Notes: generated by a model from the letters alone, not told the origin. 64,000 bases of DNA from Bacteroides sp. (GCA_019416685.1 DXWV01000071.1:1-64000); one strand, 5' to 3'. Positions 52,670 to 62,000 are shown, counted from the stretch's first letter. A program made the numbers and translations.

Positions 52670-53617
52670 ATGAAAACAATCTTTGATAAAAACAACAATG
52701 GTACGTCGGAACTCGTTGAAGCGCTAGGGATGATTGATGCTGCAACCGATTTCTCTAAGTGGAAACCTTACATACCATTAAGTGTAAGACGTTTAACGGC
52801 TATCGTAGGGCCGGAAGTTTACGACAAAGTAGTAGAATTTTATCATTCTACGGAACCAGATCCAAAAGCAGAAGAAAAATATAAAACTCTTCTTCTGATG
52901 ATGCAACAGTCCATAGCTTTATTTACCTGGATCAAGATTATACCTACACTGGACGCGCAACACGGGAACACTGGTCGGCAAAAGCGATTAGGTGAACATG
53001 AAAAGGGACTTACTGCCATACAGGAATATAAAGACGAAACAAACATCCTTAATCTGGCTTATGAATCGATAGACGCTTTGATCGCTTATTTAGATAAAGA
53101 GAACTTCGATTTCTGGTTGAAGTCAGAGAAGAAAAGAGCTATAAATCAGCTTTTAATAAGAAGTAAAGAAAAATTCGATATTTATTATATGATTGGAAGT
53201 CATCGTCTTTTCTTAACTCTTACGCCGATTATCCGGGAAATGCAGGATCGTTATATTATTCCAATCATCACGCGGAAGCGGTACGAACAGTTACTTTTAG
53301 AGAATGAACTAGGAGAAGACTTTAACGATGCGGTGTGCAGGCCTTTAGCACTTCTAACGATGCAAAAGGCAGTTGAACGTTTGCCTGTTGAAGTTCTTCC
53401 AGATGGGGTAGTCCAGGTACAACAGGCCGGAACTGTTAAAGAAAAGATTAAGGCCGAAGCCGAAGCCAGAAAAGCAGTATCTAAAAGCTTGGGGGATGAT
53501 GCGGAAAAAGATCTTATAGCATTACAAGACTTTATCGCTACTATTGAAGCCGAACCGGATGAACCGGATTTATATTTACCTAAAGCGACCATACAATCTA
53601 AAGGCATAACGTTTTGA
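52670..53617 (+). CDS. DUF6712-like head-tail protein
   Basis: A 315-residue protein (ATG 52670, with AAGAAG ahead; a GTG at 52667 is also in frame). It fits the DUF6712 kind of Bacteroidota phage protein: WKPYIPLSVRRLTAIVGPEV and a long helical rest (ALLTMQKAVERLPVEVLPDG). These are thought to act in head-tail joining. It is placed right after the portal candidate. Confidence 0.65.
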   Translation: MKTIFDKNNNGTSELVEALGMIDAATDFSKWKPYIPLSVRRLTAIVGPEVYDKVVEFYHSTEPDPKAEEKYKTLLLMMQQSIALFTWIKIIPTLDAQHGNTGRQKRLGEHEKGLTAIQEYKDETNILNLAYESIDALIAYLDKENFDFWLKSEKKRAINQLLIRSKEKFDIYYMIGSHRLFLTLTPIIREMQDRYIIPIITRKRYEQLLLENELGEDFNDAVCRPLALLTMQKAVERLPVEVLPDGVVQVQQAGTVKEKIKAEAEARKAVSKSLGDDAEKDLIALQDFIATIEAEPDEPDLYLPKATIQSKGITF

Positions 53618-53618
53618 T

Positions 53619-54419
53619 ATGAAAGAAATTACATACGATAATAAATCAAAGAAAATACCGGAGTGTTTGGAAGAACTGACACCGGAACAGTACTACCGTT
53701 ATCTGGAACTTGTCATGATGATGAATTCCGGTAAGATATCCCCTTTTGAAATGAGATGCAAGCTTGTTTCTTTGCTTCTTGGTATGAGATATAACTTTGT
53801 AATATGCAAAGAAGCAATAGTTAAGGAAATAAGCGCTCAATTGCATAAAATAGATGCCTTCTTTGACATAACAGAGGAAGGGGATAAAATTATCTATGAT
53901 CCTCATATTAAGACGGGAAAGAATCTTTTGCCCTCATACAAAGATTGGAAAGGGCCGGATGATATGCTTAATAATATCACCTTCGGACAGTTTGTTCAAT
54001 GTCTGAATCTGGCAAAAGCAATGAGTACCGCACAAAAGGAAGAAGACAACAAACTGGCAGATAGCTTGATATTCGAATTTGGCGAGATACTTTATAAAAA
54101 TGATGATTCCGAAGCAAATAAGAAATTACCGGCTTTAGTATGCCTTCATTCTTATATTTTCTTTTGTGCGGTATGGGAACTGATTTATAGTGTACCAATC
54201 CCAATAAATGGAGAAGAGATTAATTTCTCAATATTATTTCAGGAACCCCATGGGGAAAAACGTACGGACGATAAAACCGGATGGGTAGGGGTTGCATATG
54301 AAGTTGCGTCTTCCGGTGTTTTTGGCAATGTGAAGCAAATAAACGAAACTCCCTTTTGGGATATTCTGCTTTATCTATATAAATGTCGATTTGAATCTTT
54401 GCACAATAAAAATCAGTAG
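53619..54419 (+). CDS. Phage protein of unknown function
   Basis: A 266-residue, helical protein, starting two bases after the previous stop. It is rich in aromatic and Met residues (EQYYRYLELVMMMNSG; FFCAVWELIYSVPIPINGEE). The position between head-tail and lysozyme/tail genes could suit a tail chaperone, but there is no frameshift partner visible. Confidence 0.6.
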   Translation: MKEITYDNKSKKIPECLEELTPEQYYRYLELVMMMNSGKISPFEMRCKLVSLLLGMRYNFVICKEAIVKEISAQLHKIDAFFDITEEGDKIIYDPHIKTGKNLLPSYKDWKGPDDMLNNITFGQFVQCLNLAKAMSTAQKEEDNKLADSLIFEFGEILYKNDDSEANKKLPALVCLHSYIFFCAVWELIYSVPIPINGEEINFSILFQEPHGEKRTDDKTGWVGVAYEVASSGVFGNVKQINETPFWDILLYLYKCRFESLHNKNQ

Positions 54420-54422
54420 ATT

Positions 54423-54848
54423 ATGAAAACAAGCGAATCAGCGAAACAAGCTATTGGTACTTTTGAAGGTCTGAAATTAGAAGCGTATAAATGCCCATCG
54501 GGTATTTGGACTATTGGATACGGTCATACTAAAGGTGTATATGGTGGGATGCGGATTACTAAGGAACAGGCGTTAACCTTTCTTTCTTTGGATTTGGCAG
54601 ACGTTGAAAGAAATCTCAATGTACAATTTCCTTCTATCAGCCAAAATAAATTTGATGCTTTGATAAGCTTTTCCTTTAATATCGGGATTCGGGCATTCAA
54701 TACTTCTACCCTATATAGAAAGGCTAAGGCTAACATAGATGATCCTTCTATCCGTACGGAGTTTATGAAGTGGGTACACAGCAAAGGGCGGGTATTGCCA
54801 GGACTGGTTAGTCGTCGAACTTGGGAAGCAAACCTTTATTTTTCTTAG
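54423..54848 (+). CDS. GH24 phage lysozyme (endolysin)
   Basis: A 141-residue T4-type lysozyme. The catalytic Glu is in FEGLKLEAY (about residue 15), then WTIGYGHT, ITKEQALTFL and FDALISFSFNIGIRAF, all family marks. It lacks a signal peptide, so a holin is needed to release it; candidates are at 49808 and 50182. It degrades peptidoglycan during lysis. It sits inside the tail genes, three bases from the upstream neighbour. Confidence 0.93.
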   Translation: MKTSESAKQAIGTFEGLKLEAYKCPSGIWTIGYGHTKGVYGGMRITKEQALTFLSLDLADVERNLNVQFPSISQNKFDALISFSFNIGIRAFNTSTLYRKAKANIDDPSIRTEFMKWVHSKGRVLPGLVSRRTWEANLYFS

Positions 54849-54850
54849 TC

Positions 54851-55294
54851 ATGGTAGATTTACAAGAATATGAGGACTATTGGAACGGCATTTGTGAGCG
54901 GATTCCAGAAATAAAGAAGGTTGTTCCGGCCACATTCGATCCGGATATGGGGAATCTTGTACAGGGGCTTAAGCCGGATGAACTTCCGGCCTTGTTTTTT
55001 ATCATCCCCAATGCACAAGGGAAAAGTAGGGACGTGGATAATCTTTCGGAATCCAACCTTTGTGTTATCTTGATAATGGATAAGACAGATCCACAGCGAA
55101 AGAAAGCATATCAGGTGCAGAAGGAAACGCAACCAGTAGTGGAGAAGATAAAGGCACAGTTGCAGAAGGATAAGGCGGCTGGATGCCATTTATTTAGAGA
55201 TTTGGATTTATCCAGTCTGTCAACAATCCCGGAAGCCGGGTTTTATTCTGTCTTTGCCGGTTGGAGTGTAGGTTTTCAATTTGATACGGAATGA
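54851..55294 (+). CDS. Tail completion-like phage protein
   Basis: A 147-residue protein from ATG 54851; an earlier start at 54821 lies in the lysozyme gene. It has an alpha/beta layout (LPALFFIIPNAQGK, NLCVILIMDKTD, GFYSVFAGWSVGFQFD). Small proteins of this kind between head-tail and tape-measure genes often finish tails. The next start overlaps the stop (ATGA). Confidence 0.55.
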   Translation: MVDLQEYEDYWNGICERIPEIKKVVPATFDPDMGNLVQGLKPDELPALFFIIPNAQGKSRDVDNLSESNLCVILIMDKTDPQRKKAYQVQKETQPVVEKIKAQLQKDKAAGCHLFRDLDLSSLSTIPEAGFYSVFAGWSVGFQFDTE

Positions 55295-55737
55295 ATGAGG
55301 ATATCATAAAGCAGGAGTTTATACGGGAGAAAGTCGAAAAGGATATACGGGCAATATTTGAAGCACAACTTCTGATTGCTCGTGAACGTGTATATACTCG
55401 TACCAGATATTCCAAAGAAGGAAGAAGTTTCTATCAGGAACAGGGTTTTGGTACAACACTTGATCGCGATAGCCTTCTTCTGAAAGCGCTGGAATCCCCG
55501 CAATATAAAATTGAAGCATCCGGCAATGGCATAATTTCCACTTCTAATATTCCTTTGTATATGCGTTTTATGGATATGAAGCGAGTAGGGAACTGGCAGA
55601 TATATAATAGGCAGGTTTGGGGGATACTTTATAATAATACGATAAATGCCGTTCGTTATGAGTATGGAAAGCAGGTACGGGATCAGATTTATGAAAGGCT
55701 GAATGAAGCTTTTTCCGGTACAACAACGCAAATCTAA
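55291..55737 (+). CDS. Phage tail-region protein of unknown function
   Basis: A 148-residue protein with a helical, basic N-terminus (EKDIRAIFEAQLLIARERVY). A conserved-looking stretch follows (PLYMRFMDMKRVGNWQIYNR). It ends the tail run before the cargo block. No family is recognised. Confidence 0.6.
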   Translation: MNEDIIKQEFIREKVEKDIRAIFEAQLLIARERVYTRTRYSKEGRSFYQEQGFGTTLDRDSLLLKALESPQYKIEASGNGIISTSNIPLYMRFMDMKRVGNWQIYNRQVWGILYNNTINAVRYEYGKQVRDQIYERLNEAFSGTTTQI

Positions 55738-56156
55738 AAATGATGAATATTTGTGCTCAACTACGGTGCTGAGCACCGCAGTTGGCATTGAATTAAAATT
55801 CAACCGCGGTTATGATAAACCTCAGTTGCCGTCAATTGGAAATAGAGGGAAATATTCTAGTGTAACTAACCGTTAATAAATCTTTAAATAATGGTGATTT
55901 TCGTTTTTAAAACCTTTAGTAATAAAAAACATACTGCGTCATTTCTCATAAATGCTTCTACTTTCGTCTGAAAGCTGGCGACCATAATTTCTTAGAAATA
56001 TACTCTGTTATTCTATAATATTAGTATGTTTTTTCTGATTTGTTACTATGTGTATATTAAAACTTAGTTAAATAGTTAATTAAATAATTGATAATCAGGT
56101 ATTTGTAATGCATTTGTGCTGTATTTATATTAAGTATTAATTTAACAACTAAGAAA
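55738..56156. other. Non-coding gap with hairpins before the cargo block
   Basis: A strong hairpin lies at 55758-55784 (CGGTGC/GCACCG with CAACT/AGTTG outside). TTGAATT/AATTCAA follows at 55788-55803, and then an A+T-rich run of about 250 bases with no gene. The hairpin may slow late transcription, as it has no T-run. The KilA-N gene starts at the end. Confidence 0.5.
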
Positions 56157-56705
56157 ATGGAAACAAAAATTTGTATTTTTAAGGAGAATCCAATCACTTT
56201 TGCATTGGATAAAAACAATGGAATGATGGTTAATGCTACTGAAATGGCAAAAGCATTTGAAAAGGATTTGTATCAATTTACCAAAAGCGAGGACACTAAA
56301 AGATTTATTGAAGCTTGTCAAAAACCTGCAAATGCAGGTTTATTAGGAATCGTTAACGAATCCGATTTAATCGTTTCACGTCAGAAGTCAGGTACGTATA
56401 TGCATCGTGTCCTAGCATTAAAATTTGCCTCTTGGTTAAATCCTGATTTTGAACTATGGGTATATTCCACCATCGAACGAATTCTGTTCGGGAAGCACGC
56501 GCAGCGCGAGGAATCTTTGGAGCGTTCTTTGAATTACCAAACTGAGTCTAAAAAGTTACGGGATAAACCCAATAAGACTGGGGTGGACTTCGAACGCTAT
56601 CTTGAATTGGATAAGGAATTGAAGCGCGAAAAGGCTATACGTAAATCATTGACAGCAGAAGCCGTTACAGAGATGAAAAGTCTTTTTGAAGAGGATGAAG
56701 AGTAA
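56157..56705 (+). CDS. KilA-N domain protein
   Basis: A 182-residue DNA-binding-type protein. The KilA-N domain covers about residues 22-115: MVNATEMAKAFEKDLYQFTK, SGTYMHRVLALKFASWLNPD and FELWVYSTIERILF. The C-terminus is a charged helix (ELDKELKREKAIRKS). KilA-N proteins act as phage antirepressors or regulators. It is the first gene of a block between tail genes (55.7-59 kb) with its own promoters and terminators, so it is likely accessory cargo. Confidence 0.9.
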   Translation: METKICIFKENPITFALDKNNGMMVNATEMAKAFEKDLYQFTKSEDTKRFIEACQKPANAGLLGIVNESDLIVSRQKSGTYMHRVLALKFASWLNPDFELWVYSTIERILFGKHAQREESLERSLNYQTESKKLRDKPNKTGVDFERYLELDKELKREKAIRKSLTAEAVTEMKSLFEEDEE

Positions 56706-56717
56706 TTAAAAGAAAAA

Positions 56718-56745
56718 CAGCCGTGAGAATACAGACTCACGGCTG
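56718..56745. other. Hairpin after the KilA-N gene
   Basis: CAGCCGTGAG (56718-56727) and CTCACGGCTG (56736-56745) pair perfectly. There is no T-run, but it lies 12 bases after the stop and may protect or end the message. Confidence 0.6.
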
Positions 56746-56803
56746 GATATGATATATTGTTTCCATAATTTCAATATCTATTCCTATTTATAGGGATGGA
56801 ACT

Positions 56804-56840
56804 AAAAGTCTTATTCTTTATTGAGTAAGACTTTTTTTTC
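56804..56840 (+). terminator. Terminator before the lipoprotein gene
   Basis: AAAAGTCTTA (56804-56813) pairs with TAAGACTTTT (56826-56835), followed by T to 56839. Confidence 0.8.
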
Positions 56841-56842
56841 TT

Positions 56843-56850
56843 TACCTTTG
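56843..56850 (+). promoter_or_regulatory. -7 promoter element of the lipoprotein gene
   Basis: TACCTTTG matches TAnnTTTG, directly after the terminator and 24 bases before the ATG at 56875. This gives the lipoprotein gene its own transcription, probably active in the lysogen. Confidence 0.65.
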
Positions 56851-56874
56851 TTGAAACTTTAAAATTAAGACGCA

Positions 56875-57204
56875 ATGAAAAAATTATTGCTTGCATTTCT
56901 TGCTATTATAATGTTGGGATGTAGTAAAGATGATAATAGTACAAATTGTTGGGTATTTGAAACTAAACAAAAAACTTCGATTTCTCCTTCGATGAAAGGG
57001 TATCCTAAATATGTGACATCTAGGACTACTCAGTGCGACTTGACGGAAGAGCAAGCGAAAGAAGTAGTCACTAAACTTACAACAACTACTAAATCGAAAT
57101 CTAATGGATATACAATAACAGTAAGTACTACAGTGAGATATTGGAGAGAAGGAAATGAACCTGATATTCCGCAAGGGGAAATAGTTGTAAACCCGGTAGA
57201 TTAA
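56875..57204 (+). CDS. Prophage-encoded small lipoprotein
   Basis: A 109-residue protein with a clear lipoprotein signal (LLAFLAIIMLGC, Cys at residue 16). The mature part is polar and Lys/Thr-rich (TTTTKSKSNGYTITVSTTVR). There is no known domain. With a separate promoter and terminator it is a typical lysogenic-conversion gene; surface exclusion of other phages is a possible role, inferred from position and type only. Confidence 0.75.
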   Translation: MKKLLLAFLAIIMLGCSKDDNSTNCWVFETKQKTSISPSMKGYPKYVTSRTTQCDLTEEQAKEVVTKLTTTTKSKSNGYTITVSTTVRYWREGNEPDIPQGEIVVNPVD

Positions 57205-57253
57205 TAATCTTTTGATGATTTGATTTACTATGTTTCTTTAATGTGAATTAGAT

Positions 57254-57664
57254 ATGGAAAACAAAGTCTGGATTAATAAATATTTAGGAATAACATCTAT
57301 AGATGTCGAAAATGAAACTGATTCAAGCAAAATACTTGAATGGTATGAATCTTTGTTAGAGAAAAACAGACAATTGAAAGGTAGAAAGAAAATTCGATAT
57401 AAGGAGTTCCTAGAAACAAAGTCAGAAGAGTCTGAAAGAGCCTATATACATATTTCAGACCTAATAAATGATAATAAGTCTTTTTTGTCTATTCTATATA
57501 AAAAAAGAAACAACTTTAAGATAGAAAGGTCATTAACTCATTCTATGCATTTTGAGGAATTAAAATGTTTTAGGCAAATTGCGAAACGAGCGCTTTCGGA
57601 GGAATTGTATGAGCATATAAAAATGAAGGCTAGGCGCATGGCAGAAGAAAATTTATCGGAATAA
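57254..57664 (+). CDS. Cargo-block protein of unknown function
   Basis: A 136-residue helical, highly charged protein (LEKNRQLKGRKKIRYKEFLE; KARRMAEENLSE at the end). No signal or membrane segment. It starts 50 bases after the lipoprotein gene and may share its transcript. The family is not recognised. Confidence 0.6.
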   Translation: MENKVWINKYLGITSIDVENETDSSKILEWYESLLEKNRQLKGRKKIRYKEFLETKSEESERAYIHISDLINDNKSFLSILYKKRNNFKIERSLTHSMHFEELKCFRQIAKRALSEELYEHIKMKARRMAEENLSE

Positions 57665-57688
57665 GTTGTTCGTATAAAATATTATCCA

Positions 57689-57696
57689 TATATTTG
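57689..57696 (+). promoter_or_regulatory. -7 promoter element before the structured spacer
   Basis: TATATTTG matches TAnnTTTG. No reading frame starts soon after, so the transcript would first cover the structured spacer to 57911. Confidence 0.45.
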
Positions 57697-57737
57697 TAGT
57701 GCGAAATTCATTTTGATTATGGAGTAATAGTAATATT

Positions 57738-57906
57738 GCCCATTTACATAGGGCTTTTTTTATGTCCTATTATTAACTTATTTATATAGGCGGTTGCCTT
57801 TCCCTGTTTCTTTGTGGAGTTACTCCATTCAAGATGAGTTTCGCAGCTTAGGGAAATGGCAGCCGTTCTTGCTACAAAGAAAACTAGCCTTAATGCGAAA
57901 CTCATC
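57738..57906 (+). other. Structured spacer with interleaved inverted repeats
   Basis: A weak hairpin with T-run (GCCC/GGGC, 57738-57761) is followed by several pairs of complementary blocks. GGTTGCCTTTCCC (about 57793) pairs with GGGAAA and GGCAGCC (about 57851-57864). TTTCTTTGT (about 57808) pairs with ACAAAGAAA (about 57874). GATGAGTTTCGCA (57833-57845) pairs perfectly with TGCGAAACTCATC (57894-57906). A TGGAGTTACTCCA palindrome lies between. The pairs run in the same order on both sides, so they cross. A regulatory or pseudoknotted RNA, or a recombination site, is possible. Confidence 0.5.
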
Positions 57907-57911
57907 AGTAT

Positions 57912-58145
57912 ATGAAAAAACAACTCACCGGCACAAACTACGTGCCTTCGTTCCGTACACAATCGGATACCAATACGCTCATGGAGCGTTATTTCCGTAG
58001 TCTTTCAGACTGCGAAGTGAAAACATCCTCGGATGCCTACTACGTCTCGGCAATTGCTTGCTTCTGTCTTACCTTCATCTTTCCGCCATGTATCATCATG
58101 GCTGGGTATTGCGTACATAAAGCCAGGAAAGGAGGAAAGAAGTAA
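57912..58145 (+). CDS. Small membrane protein in the cargo block
   Basis: A 77-residue protein. The first half is polar (LTGTNYVPSFRTQSDTNTLM), then a Cys-rich membrane segment (YYVSAIACFCLTFIFPPCII), then a basic end (HKARKGGKK). It starts six bases after the structured spacer. Its stop overlaps the start of the next gene (TAATG). Function unknown. Confidence 0.65.
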   Translation: MKKQLTGTNYVPSFRTQSDTNTLMERYFRSLSDCEVKTSSDAYYVSAIACFCLTFIFPPCIIMAGYCVHKARKGGKK

Positions 58146-58504
58146 TGAAAACTTTCCAATTTACCAAAGAACAATCCTTGTTGATTGATGAAATGAATAA
58201 GGATATGAATGAGATGACGACTATCCGGAAACGTATCAGTCAGACTCATAGTAAGTTGCTTGATATCCTTCATGCTCATGAGGGTGATATCGTGGAAGTG
58301 AGATACAGTGATCCTAAAACAAAGGAAGAATTTACGGATATCTTCGTTGTCGGGTGGATTTCGGTATACGCTAAAACAAAAGAAGTTTCCGGTCTTTTTT
58401 ATCCATTAAACAAAAGTGGTAAACCTTCTAAGAAGCTTAAAAGTTTAAATGGTATTACATCCATTAAAGTAATCCAGAAAGGGGGACAGAATGGAAACGC
58501 TTAA
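58145..58504 (+). CDS. Cargo-block protein of unknown function
   Basis: A 119-residue protein with a helical first half (FTKEQSLLIDEMNKDMNEMT) and a beta-rich second half (VRYSDPKTKEEFTDIFVVGW). No family is recognised. It overlaps both neighbours by a few bases, so the three genes form an operon. Confidence 0.62.
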   Translation: MKTFQFTKEQSLLIDEMNKDMNEMTTIRKRISQTHSKLLDILHAHEGDIVEVRYSDPKTKEEFTDIFVVGWISVYAKTKEVSGLFYPLNKSGKPSKKLKSLNGITSIKVIQKGGQNGNA

Positions 58505-58736
58505 TATCAATACCGTAATAATAGACCAACAGGTTCTGGATGCCCTGAAAGATTATCAGGAAGACGGAGCTAAATTAGACTGTCAAACACTGGAAAAGAC
58601 TATTGATTATCTCTTTAGTGTTTCCGAAATGAATGGCTATACCGGTGATATGGATGGAAGTGGTATGTTAAAACTCATATACAGCCTTCGACAGATGAAG
58701 GGTAACTTAATGAAATTATTGCCGGAAGATAAATAG
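58491..58736 (+). CDS. Small acidic cargo-block protein
   Basis: An 81-residue acidic protein (VLDALKDYQEDGAKLDCQTL; MKGNLMKLLPEDK at the end). No motif. It overlaps the previous gene by 14 bases. Confidence 0.62.
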   Translation: METLNINTVIIDQQVLDALKDYQEDGAKLDCQTLEKTIDYLFSVSEMNGYTGDMDGSGMLKLIYSLRQMKGNLMKLLPEDK

Positions 58737-58751
58737 TTGAAATAATTTCAC

Positions 58752-58759
58752 TATTTTTG
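58752..58759 (+). promoter_or_regulatory. -7 promoter element
   Basis: TATTTTTG matches TAnnTTTG, 17 bases before the ATG at 58777. The following TTTCAAAT repeats the sequence after the higB promoter at 48985. Confidence 0.6.
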
Positions 58760-58776
58760 TTTCAAATGAAAATGCC

Positions 58777-58959
58777 ATGGACGCTGGATTCTTCTATATT
58801 ATCGGTGCTATTTATTCATTGGTTCTTATCGCTTATGTATTCATATACCCGCCTAAGAACTTCGAAGAATGGTTTGTCTTTATCGGGATGTGTTGCATAA
58901 TGACTCCATTCATAGGAATACCGGTTTGGATCAACATGAAAAAGCATCCTAGGATATAG
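58777..58959 (+). CDS. Small two-helix membrane protein
   Basis: A 60-residue protein with two membrane segments (FFYIIGAIYSLVLIAYVFIY and WFVFIGMCCIMTPFIGIPVW). It has its own promoter, shared in sequence with higB. Possible holin-like or membrane-exclusion protein; not provable here. Confidence 0.6.
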   Translation: MDAGFFYIIGAIYSLVLIAYVFIYPPKNFEEWFVFIGMCCIMTPFIGIPVWINMKKHPRI

Positions 58960-58992
58960 ATTTGTGTCCTTTACTACCTTATTATCCGGTTG

Positions 58993-59000
58993 TAGTTTTG
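58993..59000 (+). promoter_or_regulatory. -7 promoter element of the tape-measure gene
   Basis: TAGTTTTG matches TAnnTTTG, 22 bases before the ATG at 59023. Confidence 0.5.
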
Positions 59001-59022
59001 TCTATCATTATTTTAAGACGAT

Positions 59023-62000
59023 ATGGCAAAGTTACAACCGGATTATATTACATGGGTGTTATCTCTTAACGCCAATGATTTACAGAAAGAAATTCATAGT
59101 CTCCATGAATCAACCAAGAAGCTAAAGGATGATAATAAGGGACTTCGTAAGGAGATGGCCGATCTTGTTATGCAAGGGAAAGCCGGTGGCGAGGAATGGA
59201 AGAATCTGAATAAACAGATACTGGAAAATTCTAAGACGATTCGTGAGAATAATACCAAAATTGCGGAATGTGAAAAGAGACTGGATAAAACAACTATGTC
59301 CGCCAGTCAGTTGAGCAAAAAAGCTAAAGAATTGTCTCGTGAACTAAGCAATACGGTAAAATCTCTGGAACCGGAAAAATATGCCGCTTTAGAAAAGGAA
59401 TTGAAAGCGGTAACTGAACAGATGGATAGGAATCGGGCAAGTGCCGGAGGGCTATTTCAGACTTTTTCTTCTTTCAGTAAATTAAAATCGGCGATTGCAG
59501 GTATCTTTGTCGGATTCGGGCAAATGATTGGGCAGACCTTTTTGGGAGCTATACGCCAATTCCAAAACACAATTAAAGACTTTGAATTTGCTAATGCCAA
59601 TTTAGCCGCTATTCTAGGAACTACTAGGGATAAAATCACTGACTTGACAGAAGATGCCAAGCGTTTGGGAGCAGCAACCAAGTATACAGCGTCAGAAGTA
59701 ACGAATCTGCAAACTGAACTGGCTAAACTAGGCTTTAACAAGCAGGAAATTTTGGAAGCCACTCAATACGTCTTAAGGTTTGCCGGTGCCACTGGTGCCG
59801 AGTTACCGGAAGCGGCTAAATTAGCCGGAGCCGCAATCAGAGCTTTCGGATTGGAAACAACAGACACCGAACGCGTTGTTTCTGCTATGGCAATTGCTAC
59901 AACACGTAGCGCTATGGATTTTGGCTATTTACAGACGGCTTTATCTACAGTAGCTCCGGTTGCACAAGCTTTTGGCTTTACGATTGAGGATACGATGTCA
60001 TTGCTAGGGACATTGGCGAATGCGGGATTTGATGCTTCTTCGGCGGCTACTGCTACTAGAAACATTCTGTTAAACCTTGCTGACTCGTCAGGCAAACTGG
60101 CGGTTGCTTTAGGGCGTCCGATAACATCACTTGAAGAGTTGGCACCTGCATTAAAGGAACTGGATGAAGAAGGGATTGATCTGGCAAAAACGTTGGAACT
60201 AACGGATAAACGAAGTGTGGCTGCATTTAACGCTTTTCTTACCGGTGCCAATAAACTTATTCCTTTACGAGATGCTGTAACAGATGTTGGGGATGAACTG
60301 AAAGCCATGAGCGACGAAAAAATGAATACAGTTCAGGGAAGCATCAAGATCATGGAGAGTGCCATAGAAGGGCTTATCTTGAAGTTCTACGAATCTAGGG
60401 GGGTAATGAAACTTGTTATTGATGCTTTTACCGGACTAATAAATGGGATTAGTTGGTGTATTGATAAATTTGCTCAATATCGGGCGATATTGCTTCCAGT
60501 GATAACAGCTTTAAGTACTTATTGGGCTACAACAAAATTAGTTGTAGCTTGGAATACAAAGGCTGTTGCCGGTACTGCGGCTAATATAGCGATTGAGAAG
60601 TTACACGCTATACAATTGGCTTTTTCCCGCAAAGCTTTGTTAGCAAAGTTGATAGCTTTAGACTTGTATAAGGGGCGTTGTAGTATTGCAACGGCTGTAA
60701 CGGAAATGTTTAATCTTGTATTGAAGGCTTCTCCAATAGGAGTTGTTGCTGCTTTGATAACTGTGGCTGCCACGGCTATGTATCTGTTTGGAAACAAGAC
60801 ATCTGTAGCTGATAAGTCAATATCCGAGTTAAATAAAAAACTTGAAACAGAACGTGCTTCTCTCAATGAAATTTTTAAAGAATTAAAAAAGACAAACCCT
60901 GGGACATCGGAACGTAGTCGATTGGTGAAAGAATTGAATGATAAGTATGGCTATTTAATTGGAAACTACGATTTGGAAACTGCCAAACTGCAAGAAATAA
61001 CCCGTGCACAGAATGATGCTAATACTGCTTTGACCAATCGAATTGCTAATGAGATGAGATCACAGTCTGTTTCTGAATATGTCAAAAATAGAGTTTCCGC
61101 CCAAATTGACACGGAGGAGCGGCTCTTGAAAATGATGCGTTCTTCGATGTCAGTTGATGTCTTTGATAAATTAAAACCGGCAATGACTACTTTTTTGCAG
61201 GACTCTACAAAAACATTAGAAGATTTTACTCACCAATTTGGAAAATATGCGGATATGAGCATTAGCAAACAAGTGGAGTTTACTGCTTTTTTTAAAGCAA
61301 TGCGTTCTGACCAAAAAAGCTATTCATTGGGTATTGATGAAATCAATAAGAAATATGAACCATATATTAAGTCGATAAAAGCTGCTACAACTTCCTCACA
61401 GGAGGAATTAAAAGTACAGGTAGAAGCGACTTCGAAAATAAAACAACTTGAAGATAGGAAAAAAGAAGTACAAGAAACCTGGAAGGAGGATACTAAAAAA
61501 AATATCCGACTGAAAAATCAAGAGTTGGAGCGGATTGATACCGAGATTAGAAAACTTAGAGAACTAGGTACAGCAAAGGCTGCTTCTGATGCTGAAAATG
61601 CGAATAACAAACAAAAGGAAAAAGAGAGAAAAGAGCTTCTTGAATCAGAAAAAAAACAAATTCAATCATTAGAAAACCTTCGCAAAGAAGATTTACAGAA
61701 ACAACAAAGAAGTTATAATTCTGCATTGAACGGCTATCGCCTTATGTTAAGTAATAAGACGATAAGCCAATCTCAATTTGACATTTATACAGCAACATTG
61801 GCTTTGAACAATGCAGAAACGCTACTTAGCATTGAAGAAAAGTATTATCAGCAATCTAATGAATTAGTAGTCACCAATGAAGAGCTTAAGGCTAAAGCCG
61901 TTGGAGAAGCTGACAAAAGAGTGGCGGATGCAGAGCAAAAGACGTTTGATGCCAGATTAAAAACTGAAAAAGATTATTATGATAACCTGCAAACGATGAG

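Noticed and set aside
57744..57962. Minus-strand 72-residue frame over the structured spacer
   Set aside because: Antisense to all neighbours and spans the repeats and terminator; no support for a gene.
57794..58000. Plus-strand 68-residue frame over the structured spacer
   Set aside because: It crosses the inverted repeats, has no ribosome site and overlaps the better 57912 gene in another frame.
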